A DNA stretch of 64,000 nucleotides from Artemia franciscana (Eukaryota; Arthropoda; Branchiopoda; Anostraca; Artemiidae). A model generated the notes under the pieces. It saw nothing but the letters and a program-made list of their open reading frames with translations. It was not told the DNA's origin and made no database searches. Positions 35,056-49,091 of the stretch are shown here, piece after piece. The position numbers were made by a program, and so were the translations under genes. The DNA lies in the NCBI RefSeq assembly GCF_032884065.1, contig NC_088873.1:5719011-5783010 (forward strand). Reading direction: 5' to 3'. How positions within the stretch are numbered: position 1 is the stretch's first letter; each line of letters begins with the position of its first letter.

Positions 35056-35081
35056 TATCTATCTATTTATCTATCTATCTA
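35056..35081 (+). repeat. (TATC)n 3' tail of the LINE
   Basis: Short tetranucleotide run with one TTTA variant following AATAAAG. Simple-repeat tails occur in R1- and I-group elements. Confidence 0.75.
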
Positions 35082-36085
35082 AGCATGCACAAAGATTTGC
35101 CGAATAAAATAAAATGACCTGTAAAGAACAATCGGATCATAAGGCTGTATCACCAATCCGAATGGGCAGAATTGCGAAACTGCTCGTCGGCAATGCCATG
35201 GAGTAAATATACAAAAGATGACCCAGTTAAAGCAGTGTCACTCTTCGAAAAAGCTATTACAAAAGCTATTGAGCAATGTGTCCTATCAAAGACAATTCAA
35301 GTCACTTCCCAAATAAACTATGGTTCAATGCTGCTTGTAGAAAGGCGACTAGGGACAGAAAGAAGACCCATCAGAAATGGCGCTTGACAAAATCGGATGA
35401 GAATCGGGATATTTCTATTTGAGCTCAGAATTAATCTCGCCAAGCTAGAACTGATTATAAACGCAATTTTGAAATAAAGCTAAAAAAACACCCCTGTAAA
35501 GCAATGGTGGAGGATTGTCGAAAAAGCCCTACCCTCGTCCGAACTAACTTAAATTCCAACACTTCATGTTGAAGGGGTGATGATGCATTCTGGGCAGGAA
35601 ATAGCGGATTCTCTTAGAAACTGTAGAATTCCTCAAGGAACCTTATTGGGACCACTTTCATTTCTAGTTATGATTAACAATATTGGTAAGGAATTTCCCC
35701 AAAGTTGGAAATTCGTGAATTATCTTTTGATCCTTGAAGTGTGTCACAACAATGTTAAAAATTACCCCTCAAAATCCTAACTCGTATTTCGGATGAAGCT
35801 AAGAACCTAAATATGAAAGTAAATTCCACTAAATCAAATATAATAACGATAAATCTCTTGAAATCCACTGCTGTGTTTTTTCACCCTATCCCACCCGATA
35901 TGCTTGTGAAACATTTAAACTTGTTGCTGGGGGTTTGGTAATATGTCTCACAGTTGCTCAGGACTAAATTCAGTATCCTGCCGGATTCATGTTTTAGGAA
36001 ATTTACAACCTGATTGAGGGAGAGACACGATGCTAATCAGCTTTTCTTAGTTTGTTTAAAGTCACCAGCCGGAATAATACAAGGG
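35082..36085 (+). pseudogene. CR1-like LINE pieces with 5' inversion
   Basis: Plus strand 35082-35930: linker CSSAMPWSKYTKDDPVKAVSL, then an abrupt join near 35616 to RT CRIPQGTLLGPLSFLVM and KFVNYLLILEVCHNN (palm motifs). From about 35930 the sequence is the endonuclease end on the minus strand (inverted match to 2559-2780). The head-to-head join mirrors 2790. Cut at 36085 by the next element. Confidence 0.7.
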
Positions 36086-36197
36086 TTTCAAACAGTTCGT
36101 GGTAACGAACTGTAGTAAGGAGCGACCCGGCTCAATAGTAATCAAACAGTTCGTGGTAACGAACTGTAGTAAGGAGCGACCCGGCTCAATAGTAACC
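36085..36197. repeat. Tandem pair at the element's left end
   Basis: A unit of about 57 bp, CAAACAGTTCGTGGTAACGA on to GGCTCAATAGTAA, is present twice in a row with one base difference near the boundary. Confidence 0.85.
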
Positions 36198-38098
36198 AAA
36201 ACTCTAAAAAATGGAATTTTGATACCAATACCTACATCAAAAGAATCGCATTTTAATGCTGATTTTAAATATATAAGTTTCATCAAGTTTAGTCTTACCC
36301 ATCAAAAGTTACGAGCCTGAGAAAATTTGCGTTATTTTAGAAAATAGGGGGAAACGCCCCCTAGAAGTCATAGAATCTTAACGAAAATCACACCATCAGA
36401 TTCAGCGTATCAGAAAACCCTACTGTAGAAGTTTCAAGCTCCTATCTACAAAAATGTGGAATTTTGTATTTTTTGCCAGAAGGCAGATCATGGATGCGTG
36501 TTTATTTGTTTTTTTGTTTTTTTGTTTTTTTGTTTGTTTTTTTTTCTTTTTCCCAGGGGTGATCGTATCGACCCAGTTGTCCTAGAATGTTGCAAGAGGG
36601 CTCATTCTAACGGAAATGAAAAGTTCTAGTGCCCTTTTTAAGTGACCAAAAAAATTGGAGGGCACCTAGGCCCCCTCCCACGCTAATTATTTTACCAAAG
36701 TCAACGGATCAAAATTCTGAGATAGCCATTTTATTCAGCGTAGTCGAAAAACCTTATAACTATGTCTTTAGGGACGACTTACTCCCCCACAGTCCCCATG
36801 GGAGGGGCAACAAGTTACAAACTTTGACCAATGCTTACATATAGTAATGGTTATTGGGAAGTGTACAGGCGTTTTCAGGAGGATTTTTTTGGTTGGGGGA
36901 GGGGCTGAGAAGAAGGGGATATGCTGGGGGAACTTTCCATCGATAATTTGTCATGGGGGATGAAAATCTCCATGAAGGGAGCGCAGGATTTACTAGCATT
37001 ATTTAAAAACACAATGAAAAAATAAATATGAAAAAGTACTTTCACCTGGAAGTAAGGAACAGCATTAAAACTTAAAACAAACATAAATTATTACCCATTT
37101 GAGGGGCTCACCTCCTCCTAATACCTCGCTCTTTACGTTAAAGTATTTTTAGTAATTTCAACTATTTATTCTACGGCTTTTGTGATTCTGGGGTCATTCT
37201 TAATGAATTGGGACAAAATTTAAGCTTTTATTGTAAAGAGCGAGGATCTGACAAGGGGGCGAACCCCCTCATATATGTAATAAAAATAAGAGAATACAAA
37301 AGTTCTTTACGTAAGCTAATTTATAAGTTACGTAAATCTCTTACTAATAAAAATATTCGTAAAAAATTAAAAGTTCTAGTTGCCTTTTTTATTAACCAAA
37401 AAATTGGAGGGCAACTAGGCTTCCTCCCCCGCTCTTTTTTCTCAAAATCATTCGATCAAAATTATGAGAAAGTCATTTAGCCAAAAAAAAAAAAAAAAAA
37501 TGCAAATTTCGTTTTAATTATTCCTCTGCGGAGAGCCAAAATCAAAACATGCATTGATTCAAAAACGTTCAGAAATTAAATAAAAAAAAACAAGTTTTTT
37601 TAACTGAAAGTAAGGAGCGACATTAAAACTTAAAACGAACAGAAACTACTTCGTATATGAAAGAGGCTGCTTCCTCATCAACGCCCCGCTCTTTACGCTA
37701 AAGTGTTTTACTGTTTTAAAAAGAAGAATTGATAGACAGAGTCAAACTTTAGCGAAATTACTTCGTATATGAAAGAGGCTGCTTCCTCATCAACGCCCCG
37801 CTCTTTACGCTAAAGTTTGACTCTGTCTATCAATTCTTCTTTTTAAAACAGTAAAAAACTTTAGCGTAAAGAGCGGGGCGTTGATGAGGAAGCAGCCTCT
37901 TTCATATACGAAGTAATTTCGCTAAAGTTTGACTCTGTCTATCAATTCTTCTTTTTAAAACAGTAAAAAACTTTAGCGTAAAGAGCGGGGCGTTGATGAG
38001 GAAGCAGCCTCTTTCATATACGAAGTAGTTTCTGTTCGTTTTAAGTTTTAATGTCGCTCCTTACTTTCAGTTAAAAAAACTTGTTTTTTTTTATTTAA
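36086..38098. mobile_element. 2-kb non-autonomous element with hairpin end
   Basis: Sits inside the LINE piece: GGGTTTCAA before it and TCAATAAAAAGCACGAC after it rebuild the uninterrupted form seen at 2563-2590, giving a likely 4-bp target duplication, TCAA. The left end has a small hairpin (ACAGTTCGT-GGTA-ACGAACTGT) and AGTAAGGAGCGAC; the inverted right end also carries AAGTAAGGAGCGAC. No protein frame. Two internal segments around 36620 and 37370 are diverged relatives of each other (AAAAGTTCTAGT-GCC, AAAAAATTGGAGGGCA). Family not recognised. Confidence 0.65.
37577..38097. repeat. Long near-perfect hairpin, arms about 240 bp
   Basis: Left arm about 37577-37815 and right arm about 37859-38097 are reverse complements almost base for base, around a loop of about 43 bp (starting TTTGACTCTG). 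Each arm contains the segment TTACTTCGTATATGAAAGAGG...AACGCCCCGCTCTTTACG twice, so the arm is itself a direct duplication. Confidence 0.9.
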
Positions 38099-38690
38099 TC
38101 AATAAAAAGCACGACAGTGGTCCTAAGGGCTGTGAGGGATTGAAATCTTCATAGACACAATTACTGAATCTTTCAACCCAGCTGAACAAAATGGATACAC
38201 CTAATGCCCTGATGTAGAAAGTGCCCAGGTAAAATAAAAAATATAAAAAAATACATGTGGTCCAAACACTAGATTGATAATGTTTTCATCATATACAAAT
38301 ATCCCAAAAAAAACATAGAGGTTCTTTTTTCTTATAAATTAAATCTACTTGGTCAGGAGTATACGTTTTAACAAGTCAGAGCAACAATCCACTCTTGCCC
38401 ATTTAACAAACCAGGGTTGTGAGCTGATCAAAAAATACAATTTTTGGCCCATTCTAGAGGAAAATAACATGGAATAATGCTTCATAATTTCAGCAAAACA
38501 AATGAGAGATATAAGGCGTATATCAAGATTTAAAATCTGGTTTTCAAACTTGTTCAGAAAATCAATTACCAAGTAAATTAGCTCATTATCAGTTCTTCAT
38601 CAAGAACTGTATTGCAACAAGCCCAGGCAAAAGAAAAAGCTCAGCTTTAGCATCTTGAGCCCAAGAAAAAAAACTATGGTGCTCTACAGC
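38099..38690 (-). repeat. Dispersed repeat, inverted copy of 1990-2590
   Basis: Reverse-complement match to 1990-2590 with small indels; includes the last bases of the LINE piece interrupted at 36085. Confidence 0.8.
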
Positions 38691-38756
38691 TCGGCCGTAT
38701 GCATTCAAAAAAAGGTATGTGCTATTTTTTTGTAAACGTGATACTTATAGCTCATA

Positions 38757-38990
38757 GCATTAAACGTAATATTTGTTTGGATTGATTCAATTCGTTTTCC
38801 CATACCATCTTGTTTCTCAAGAAAATTAGTGTCATTGTTGTCTAATACACATTTTACTAGTGAAAATATGTCTAACTCATTTGACTCGATTTATCCCTTT
38901 TGAGAAAGGAATTTTAAGAGAAAAACACGCATTGTTCGACTTTTACTTAATTGAAAGAAATACTCATTTATTTTCTATTTGATGGTCATT
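38757..38990 (-). mobile_element. SINE body without tRNA head
   Basis: Inverted match to about 10640-10870 (TTTGGATTGATTCAATTCG, ACTCATTTGACTCGATTTATC). The tRNA-like head is absent; sequence leaves the family at 38990. Confidence 0.7.
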
Positions 38991-39284
38991 TCCTACTGAT
39001 TTCTTTACAAAATATTTGATTATTGAAGCTAGTCGTATTTCTAACAACGAAATTGCTATTTAATGTTATCAAAACATCAAAATTTTTGACTAGGCATAGT
39101 GAAAATTTTTGCAGTTTACAAATCAGTTTAGCGATTCTGAACTAAACTTAAAAAAAATCCTTTTTTATTCATGTCTTGAAAAGACACTGCTCATAGTTAT
39201 AAGAAAAGGAATTCGGTAATAATATTTTTTTCTTTTTTAACAAGGGATAACGGCAATTCCAAAAGCTTTAAAAGAAAACCATTT
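38991..39284. repeat. Diverged single unit of the 250-bp repeat family
   Basis: GCAGTTTACAAATCAGTTTAGCGATTCTGAACT matches the tandem units at 28-29 kb. TTTAACAAGGGATAACGGCAATTCCAAAAGC matches repeats at 61-62.8 kb, joining the two sets into one family. Confidence 0.55.
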
Positions 39285-39445
39285 TGATCACAAATGCCAT
39301 AGCAAGCGTCGAATAGCTGCTTCAAACCCATGCCTAAATTAGCTTGTTAGTGCTAGTGTTTCCTAGTTTTTTTTCACTGACAATTTAAGTAATTAAAGAT
39401 TTGATCCTTTTGGCTTTGTTTTGTGCAGTATTCATGTCTATGATG
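39285..39445 (+). repeat. Unit A tail fragment
   Basis: Matches about 14590-14745, including the start of the 58-bp exon-like piece, and joins directly to LINE/K sequence of the next copy. Confidence 0.75.
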
Positions 39446-39454
39446 AACGGAGTC

Positions 39455-42400
39455 GGATTGGAGTCGTTTTATTTTATTCGGCAAATCTTTGTGCATACTT
39501 ATACCGAGATATTCTGAATAGTTATATGAAATTTTAATGTGCATTTCAAATATTTACCACATATAACACTGAGCGTCTGCTGTATCATGACACATGTTAT
39601 GTAGGCACACGTATAAACATTTGTTTAAAGTGTAAACATCTGTCAGTAATTTTGAAAATGACTGTTTTTATAGGTGGTGTAAAAATAACCATTGAAATAA
39701 ATATGTTTTTTTTTTATTTTTCCAAAGTTAAGGCTGTTAGCCAATTTTCCCAAGTCTAGATCGTTTTTTTTTCACACCAGGAACTGGTAGACTGTCAATT
39801 TTCATTAAAAAGCTACAGCGTCGTTTTTGAGAAAAAATGTATATGCGTATAGAAAAGCATCGCTCGTTTTGTAAGATAGATCTTCGTTTTAACTTTAAAT
39901 TTAACTTATTTTAAATATTTGGTTTTCAGATATTTGAAAACCACATATTTTCTTGTGATTAAGTGAAACATACCTCTCAGCATGCCGTAACTGCTTAGAT
40001 TCAATGGGCTTGAGCATTCCCTAGATGTCACATACACATTCCTTTGATAACCTTGGATGCACATGGTGTCTTTTGATTTAGTTCAGCATCCCGACGACAT
40101 GCTCTGAGAGCTCCAATGCAACATCATTAGAGGTTCCTATATACAGTTCAAAAATTTGGCCACTTGTATCACTTAAAGCCCTTCCCATATGGACTATGGA
40201 AATTCTTTTTATCCCTAGAGACATAGTTGTTGAACTTTTCGACTATTTTGAATAAAATAGATATCTTAAAATTTTGATCAGATGTCTTTTTGGGGTAAAA
40301 AGTAAAAAGTAAAAAGGGACAAGGAGACAGCGCTGGTTGCATTCCAGTTACGTTTGACTCTTAAAAGGGGTAATAGAACTTCCAATTTTAAATCAAATAA
40401 GTTTCATTTGAAGTTCTTACGATAGTTTCTTCCATACGAAGTATCCTAACGAAAAAAAAGTATTTAATTTTTATCGCTCTTTACTTGGCACCGCTATTGT
40501 GCTGGTAATGGCAGGTTAATTTGATTATAAAAGAATTATTGCTGCTTTACATTCAGTGTTTTGTATGTAATTTAAAACAGATTGTCCTTCATTCATTTTT
40601 TTCTCATGTGCAAAGTTAAGAACGCTTGCTATTCTCAATGCGTCAGTGAAATAAGAAAAAATCTTTAGTCAGTTTTGCAGCAATTTTTTTTGGCCGATTT
40701 GCAAATTCCCGAAGTATATTGGAATTCCTAGAATAGAAGTAAAACTACAACTCTAACTTCGATGAGGTGTATACATAGGATATTATCTAATAGATTGTCG
40801 ATTGAAGAATGACTACAACTTGGAAAAATAAGTATATTATGCCGAAAATATCGGTGGAGAATTTGCAGAAATCTCATTTTTCAGAGACCTCTTAGTAGGT
40901 AGATTTTGTCAAGGGCAAAGAAACGGCAATTCTACCAAAAGCAGTCCAAAGGCCCTGTTCGAAATGCTAATTTTTGGACCTAAATACAAGCCTGGAGTCA
41001 CCATAGGTCTGTCATAGGTCTCATTCGTTTTATAAATTATTGGTATTTTTTTCAGGACCAAATGTCTTCACTGAAAACGAGACTCTTGCAAAGTATGCTA
41101 TAATGGATGGAGCCCCTGTTGGTGGAGAATCAATACCTATCCGTGTATGTTTATCTGGTTATGGTCTTACACCGACCATGAGGGATATAGCAACAGGCAA
41201 CAGGTTCAGTCCAAATTCTAATTTTTCACTCGGTTTTTTATTTTATCTGTAGTTTTGAGACAAAGAAAACTGATTTTTGTCTCCAATTGTTGTGAGGTAA
41301 AAGTCAAACTTCTCAACTTTTTCTTTCGACTTTCAAATTTGATATTTACATTCGGGAGTCTTTTATTTATTTATTTTTTCAAAAAAGTTTTGTATTTGGA
41401 AAAAAAAGTATTATATTTTTGTACATGTTTAGTATCAACATTAATGCAATGTTTTGCGAATTTTCTCACCCTTCTATGTGTTAAAATTATGTTGCATTAA
41501 CAAACCAATATAAAATCAAAACCACAATTGACTGTTTAAGTAATGGTAAACGACAAAACTATGTTGTACCATAAAAGGTAAAGGAAGACCAAGTTCAAAT
41601 TCTCTTTTAATGGGTGATTTTAATGACAATAAACTTTTCAAGCGCAAAAACTTTAAGCTTAATTAATTTTTCGAGGCTTCATCACAAGAAACTTGATTGA
41701 GTTAATTTTGTATGCTCATTAAGAAATGTGTAATTCCCAAAAAAAAGATACAGGCTCTCGATTTCTAGATAATATTTTTTTTCTCAATTTGCATCTAAAT
41801 CAATAGTTTGAAAACACGTCCGTTTAAAATCCGCTAAGAACTCTTAGTGCCGAAACACGACAATAAAAAGAAGGAAAACCTACTGTATTTATAAATAAAA
41901 ATACCTCTAAGTAACATTACCTCTAGTAATACCTAATACTTCTATTTGTAATCCTTTGTAACGTATCATGAAAAATGGGTTTTATATCATTCGTTAAAGC
42001 TAATATATATAGGCTATTTACAACGTCATCGAATATATTTTTAATATTTTTGTCTTTAGTATTTTTAATTTCTTCATTTGTTTAAAATGCCTACGGATGA
42101 GTTTTCGAGTGTTCCAAAAATATTTACAAGATTTTAACTTTGAAAGTTAATAAAGGCTCTTTTTGTAAGAAGAAATAGAAATTAGTATATCGAATACTTC
42201 CACATGTACAGGAACGTACGGCTTGAGTTTTCTTACTTGTGACTCGTATTGAATACAGGCTTATGAATCGAAACTATAGCAATAATAAGTTTGTAGCTTC
42301 ATTTTCTTCAATATTGTCCTTAAATAGTTTAACAAAAGTAGGCGAGGAAAAATAAATAAAAAACAATGGTATCTTATTCTGCCTCTTTGTAGGCTAGATG

Positions 42401-42730
42401 AAACTTTCAGCGACAAGCCTGCCGGCATTTACGATAAGTTTTGATCCTTTTGAAGTGCATGAGCAACTGATGAGAACTATAGAATAGCCAAAAATAGTTG
42501 TGCAAAAATTCCGAACACATAGTTCAACATTCCGTTCAAATGCCATAGCAAGCGTTTAATAGCTGCTTCAAACCCATGCCTAGATTAGCTTGTTAGTGCT
42601 AGTGTTCCTAGTTTCTTTCCCTGAAAATTTAAGTAATTAAAGATTTGACCCTTTTGGCTTTGTTTTGTGCAGTATTCATGCCTGTGATGAACGAAAAATC
42701 GGCGATTTACGAGTTTATTCACTTCGACAG
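39455..42730 (+). repeat. Composite duplicated unit A, copy 3
   Basis: Begins in the LINE linker (TTTATTTTATTCGGCAAATC), then block K (39540-40560), VPS26 pseudo-exon, intron-like sequence (41204-42650, no gene) and the 58-bp piece. The SINE and most of the LINE part are absent. Continues without a break into a LINE endonuclease. Confidence 0.88.
41056..41203 (+). pseudogene. VPS26: VPS26 exon, copy 3 (59-bp deletion)
   Basis: Same acceptor and first ~135 bp as the copies at 13047 and 17598 (GPNVFTENETLAKYAIMDG, APVGGESIPIRVCLSGYG, LTPTMRDIA). About 59 bp coding for KKFLVRYFLNLVLVDEE are then missing and the sequence rejoins at CAGGCAACAGGTTCAG. The loss is not a multiple of three. Donor-like CAG/GTTCAG is kept. 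Confidence 0.85.
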
Positions 42731-43705
42731 GTATCAACGCCATCTACATTTATGACTATGTTGATGCAGCAGACCATGAAAACGCTCATTAACATGAGAC
42801 TTCATCCATTTTCACCATTATCGCCATCTACCTTCATTCGTTTAGACGAACTTGGACCACTGAGGGCTCCGCCAGGATGCGTTACTCAGTAGGGACAGAA
42901 AAGAACAAGGCGGTGCGGGAAAAGAGCTGGAACACGGATTCAAACTAGACAAAGGGACCACCCCAGTAAAGTGATACAGACAATTGTCTCTGCCAGAACG
43001 CCCAATTGCCGACAATAAAGAAACAGGTTCTACATAGAAGTAAACTTTTCAAATCAGAAACATCCGGTCTATCTCGCAAGATATGACGCAGACCAACGTC
43101 CAGAAAGCTCGAGGCTGTCCCCACCAACTCTGTCTCCCGTCGTGTACAATGCAAAGAAGCGTTTTCCCACATTCCTGCTTTGTAACGCCCGTGCTGTTTG
43201 CAATAAAACAAATGAGATTGACGCAGTATTACGGCAGAACAATGTTGCCGTCGCAGCCATAACAGAAACTTGGAACCTGACTGAAGTGACAAGAAAACCC
43301 ACTAGTTGTGCCCTATATGTCAGAACAAGACAAGCTCTCGGTGACCAGAGACTCGGCGGTGGTGTAGCTATTTACGTGCGTGAAGATATCCCTATGAAGG
43401 AGCTACGTGAACTCGAAAGTACTAAACATGAGGCTGTTTGTGTTTGGTGTAAACCATCAGCCATGCCGCGTGGTTGCTCATGCATCATCTTTGTTTCAAT
43501 CTACTACCCAGAAAGTGCTAAAAACTGCCGTAATCTAGTGACATACCTCCAAAAGAATGTCGACCACCGTCGTGCTTTTTATTGAAACCCTTGTATTATT
43601 CCGGCTGGGGACTTTAAACAAACTAAGAAAAGCTGGCTAGCATCGTGCCTCTCCCTCAATCAGGTTGTAAATTTCCTAAAACATGAATCCGGCAGGATAC
43701 TGAAT
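42731..43705 (+). pseudogene. CR1-like LINE: 5' region and AP-endonuclease
   Basis: After a non-coding lead, a frame starting near 43033 reads FYIEVNFSNQKHPVYLARYD, then RFPTFLLCNARAVCNKTNEI, VAVAAITETWN, LGGGVAIYVREDIP and SCIIFVSIYYP: an apurinic-type endonuclease N-terminal half (N, ETW and GGGVAIYV landmarks). It stops at DHRRAFY (43585); the next residues continue in another frame (GDFKQTKKSWLA). No RT follows in the same orientation. Confidence 0.8.
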
Positions 43706-44040
43706 TTAATATTTAGGTTCTTAGCTTCATCCGAAATACGAGTTAGGATTTCGAAGGGTAACTTTTAACATTGTTGTGACATACTTCAAGGATCGAAAGA
43801 TCATTCACGAATTTCCAACTTTGGGGGAATTCCTTACCAATATCGTTAATCATAACTAGAAATAAAAGTGGTCCCAATAAGGTTCCTTGAGGAATTCTAC
43901 AGTATGTAGGGAGGGGGTTAGAGAAAATGTTTTTGTATTTTACAACTTGAGATCTATATGAAAGAAACGATATAACAATATTTACCAAGAGAGAATCTAA
44001 GTTCAAAGTTAACAAGTAGTGAATAAATTAGGGAAGTGGT
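43706..44040 (-). pseudogene. CR1-like LINE RT core, inverted
   Basis: Minus strand: VNIVISFLSYRSQVVKYK, CRIPQGTLLGPLLFLVM and KFVNDLSILEVCHNN, RT motifs B and C region (VNDL in place of YVDD). Joined head-to-head to the endonuclease piece. Confidence 0.78.
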
Positions 44041-44779
44041 GACTAATGAATGGCTTTGCCTTTCTAATTTTGTTGTTTTTGGCAGTGTTTGGCCAGCTTT
44101 TTAGTTGTTGTGCTACTTTTAATAATATTTTTTTATTTGTTTGGTTTTATGCCACCAAAATGTGAACTTGTTCCTTTGGGGCTTGTAATAAGATATTTTT
44201 TGAAATTAATTATCTTATCTTATATCAATTTACATGTACATGGGTTGAAACAACAGACATGTTGGGAGAATAGATGAGAAATATATAATTTTAGCTAGAT
44301 ACTGTATAATATTTGCACATTAGTGGCAGGTGTAGAGTTGGGGATAAAGTATAGTGGGCTGTGTCCAAACTGTATCAAGTACAGTTATTCACTACCCTTT
44401 AGAGAGAATGAATAGAGGTAGGTACTTCAAAATACCTTCATAAAAAATACTTTAGTATGATAACACCATCCCTGAAAGTTTCATGTTCCTAACCTAACCC
44501 CCAACAACAGGCATAGCTCCAGAACATTCACTGTGTGTGCAGGAAGGGGGGGGGGGCAAGAGCAGTTCAGATCAAGAGAGTCAAGGGACATGGGTTATAC
44601 AATAGTTTTTATTATTATTTGTTAATTCGAAATATGGTAAGCTTTGAAGCTTGTTGCAATAAACATAATAAAAATAAGTTATGACAATACTGACAGAATA
44701 ATACACACATATAAATCTATGAAAATAACAACTAAAATAAACACTGACAAATAATTCTATAAATGATTTACTTTGAAAT
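44041..44779. other. No gene; shared and foldback pieces
   Basis: 44041-44215 is repeated at 50550-50745 as part of the duplicated segment. A single arm of the 602-774 foldback family lies at about 44463-44505. A G-run occurs at 44549-44558. Nothing else recognised. Confidence 0.6.
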
Positions 44780-45062
44780 TGGGTTTCTGTTAGTTTTGTT
44801 TTGAATATGTTTATGTCATCTGTTAGAATTGTTTCAGGTGGAAGGTCATTCCATGGCTTCCAAACCCTGCTGTAAACTGAATATTGACCTATTTTCCTTC
44901 TGAAAGAGGGGAGTACAATTTATGTGGGTGATAACAGGTCCTGTTAGTGTTGTTAAATGTGAAGAACTATGATGTACTTATATTATCAATGCCTTTGACT
45001 ATATGCAATGTTTTAATAATGTCTGCCCTATCCCTTTGGAATTGAAGACTTGGTAATCTAAA
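44780..45062 (-). pseudogene. LINE ORF2 3' end (CR1/jockey type)
   Basis: The minus strand reads RLPSLQFQRDRADIIKTLHI, VKGIDNI and later TCYHPHKLYSP, resembling the C-terminal region after the RT in CR1- and jockey-type elements (LP-x-L-x-x-RR-x-R-x-D-x-I-x-x-x-K). Stops interrupt it. It belongs to an element whose RT is not nearby. Confidence 0.55.
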
Positions 45063-45187
45063 AGAAAAAAACCAAAAAGAAAAAAACTAAAAACTAATAA
45101 AAAAAAACTAAAAAAACTAAAAACTGAAAAAGAAAAAAAAACTAAAAAAAGGAAAAAAACTGAAAAATAAAGGAGAAAAAGAAAACT

Positions 45188-45355
45188 AAAAGCCGGGACA
45201 CAGGGAATATAAATGACGACCGGGACACTCAAAGAGAAATTACAGACTGGGACGCTGGGACACAAATAACAACCGGGAGATATAAATGACGACCGGGACA
45301 CTCAAAGATAAATTACAGACCGGGACACAAATGACGACCGGGACACAGGGAATAG
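45188..45355 (+). mobile_element. Helitron minisatellite fragment
   Basis: Repeats of CCGGGACAC, AAATGACGACC and CAAAGA-AAATTACAGAC, the internal minisatellite of the Helitrons at 9520 and 25253. No ends present. Confidence 0.75.
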
Positions 45356-48404
<3,049 letters not shown>

Positions 48405-48639
48405 GTAGCAAAGCGTATTTTACTTATTATCAATTCTGGTACCCCTTTTATTGAAATCCTTGGAAATCAAATTTAGTCAGGGCTTGGGGGATGGTCAGAA
48501 GGGTGCTGAACTGTATGAGAGTCAGGAAGGTGGACTACGTGTAACAAGGTCGTAAGAAAGACGCATTTGCACTATCAAGAAGGCTCAGGAGCGACTAAGG
48601 CCCAGCGGCCACGGGGCAACTGTTTTGAGACTAGAATTG

Positions 48640-49091
48640 CTATAAAAATAATAAGTTTGTAACTTCATTTTCTTCAATATTGTCCTTTAAAAAGTTTAAA
48701 AAAAGTAGGCGAGGAAAAATAAATAAAAAACAATGGTATCTTATTCTGCCTCTTTGTACATGAAACTTTCAGCGACTAGCCTGCCAGCATTTACGATAAA
48801 TTTGGATCCTTTTGAAGTGTTGAGCAACTGATGAGAACTATAGAATAGCCAAAAATAGTTGTGCAAAAATTCCGAACACATAGTTCAACATTCCGTTCAA
48901 ATGCCATAGCAAGCGTTGAATAGCTGCTTCAAACCCATGCCTAGATTAGCTTGTTAGTGCTAGTGTTCCTAGTTTCTTTCCCTGATATTTTAAGTAATTA
49001 AAGATTTGACCCTTTTGGCTTTGTTATGTGCAGTATTCATGCCTGTGATGAACGAAAAATCGGCGATTTACGAGTTTGTTCACTTCGACAG
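48640..49091 (+). repeat. Unit A 3' part, another copy
   Basis: Matches 42290-42730 (landmarks GGCGAGGAAAAATAAATAAA, CGAACACATAGTTCAACATTC) including the 58-bp exon-like piece at 49034-49091. With what follows it makes a direct repeat of about 2.1 kb with 42290-44215. Confidence 0.85.

Larger units (their letters stand above)
30812..35081 (+). mobile_element. R1-like non-LTR retrotransposon, nearly full length, broken
   Basis: About 4.27 kb with gag-like ORF1, ORF2 with endonuclease and reverse transcriptase, a C-terminal zinc knuckle, a short 3' region with AATAAAG and a (TATC)n-type tail. Assignment to the R1/I group rests on the QEP-type endonuclease, CPQGGILSPLLW and the CXXXXXCXHXXXXXC C-terminus; no RNase H was seen. 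The 5' junction is in block K and the 3' junction restarts about 230 bp on, so insertion was accompanied by a target deletion. Confidence 0.85.
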
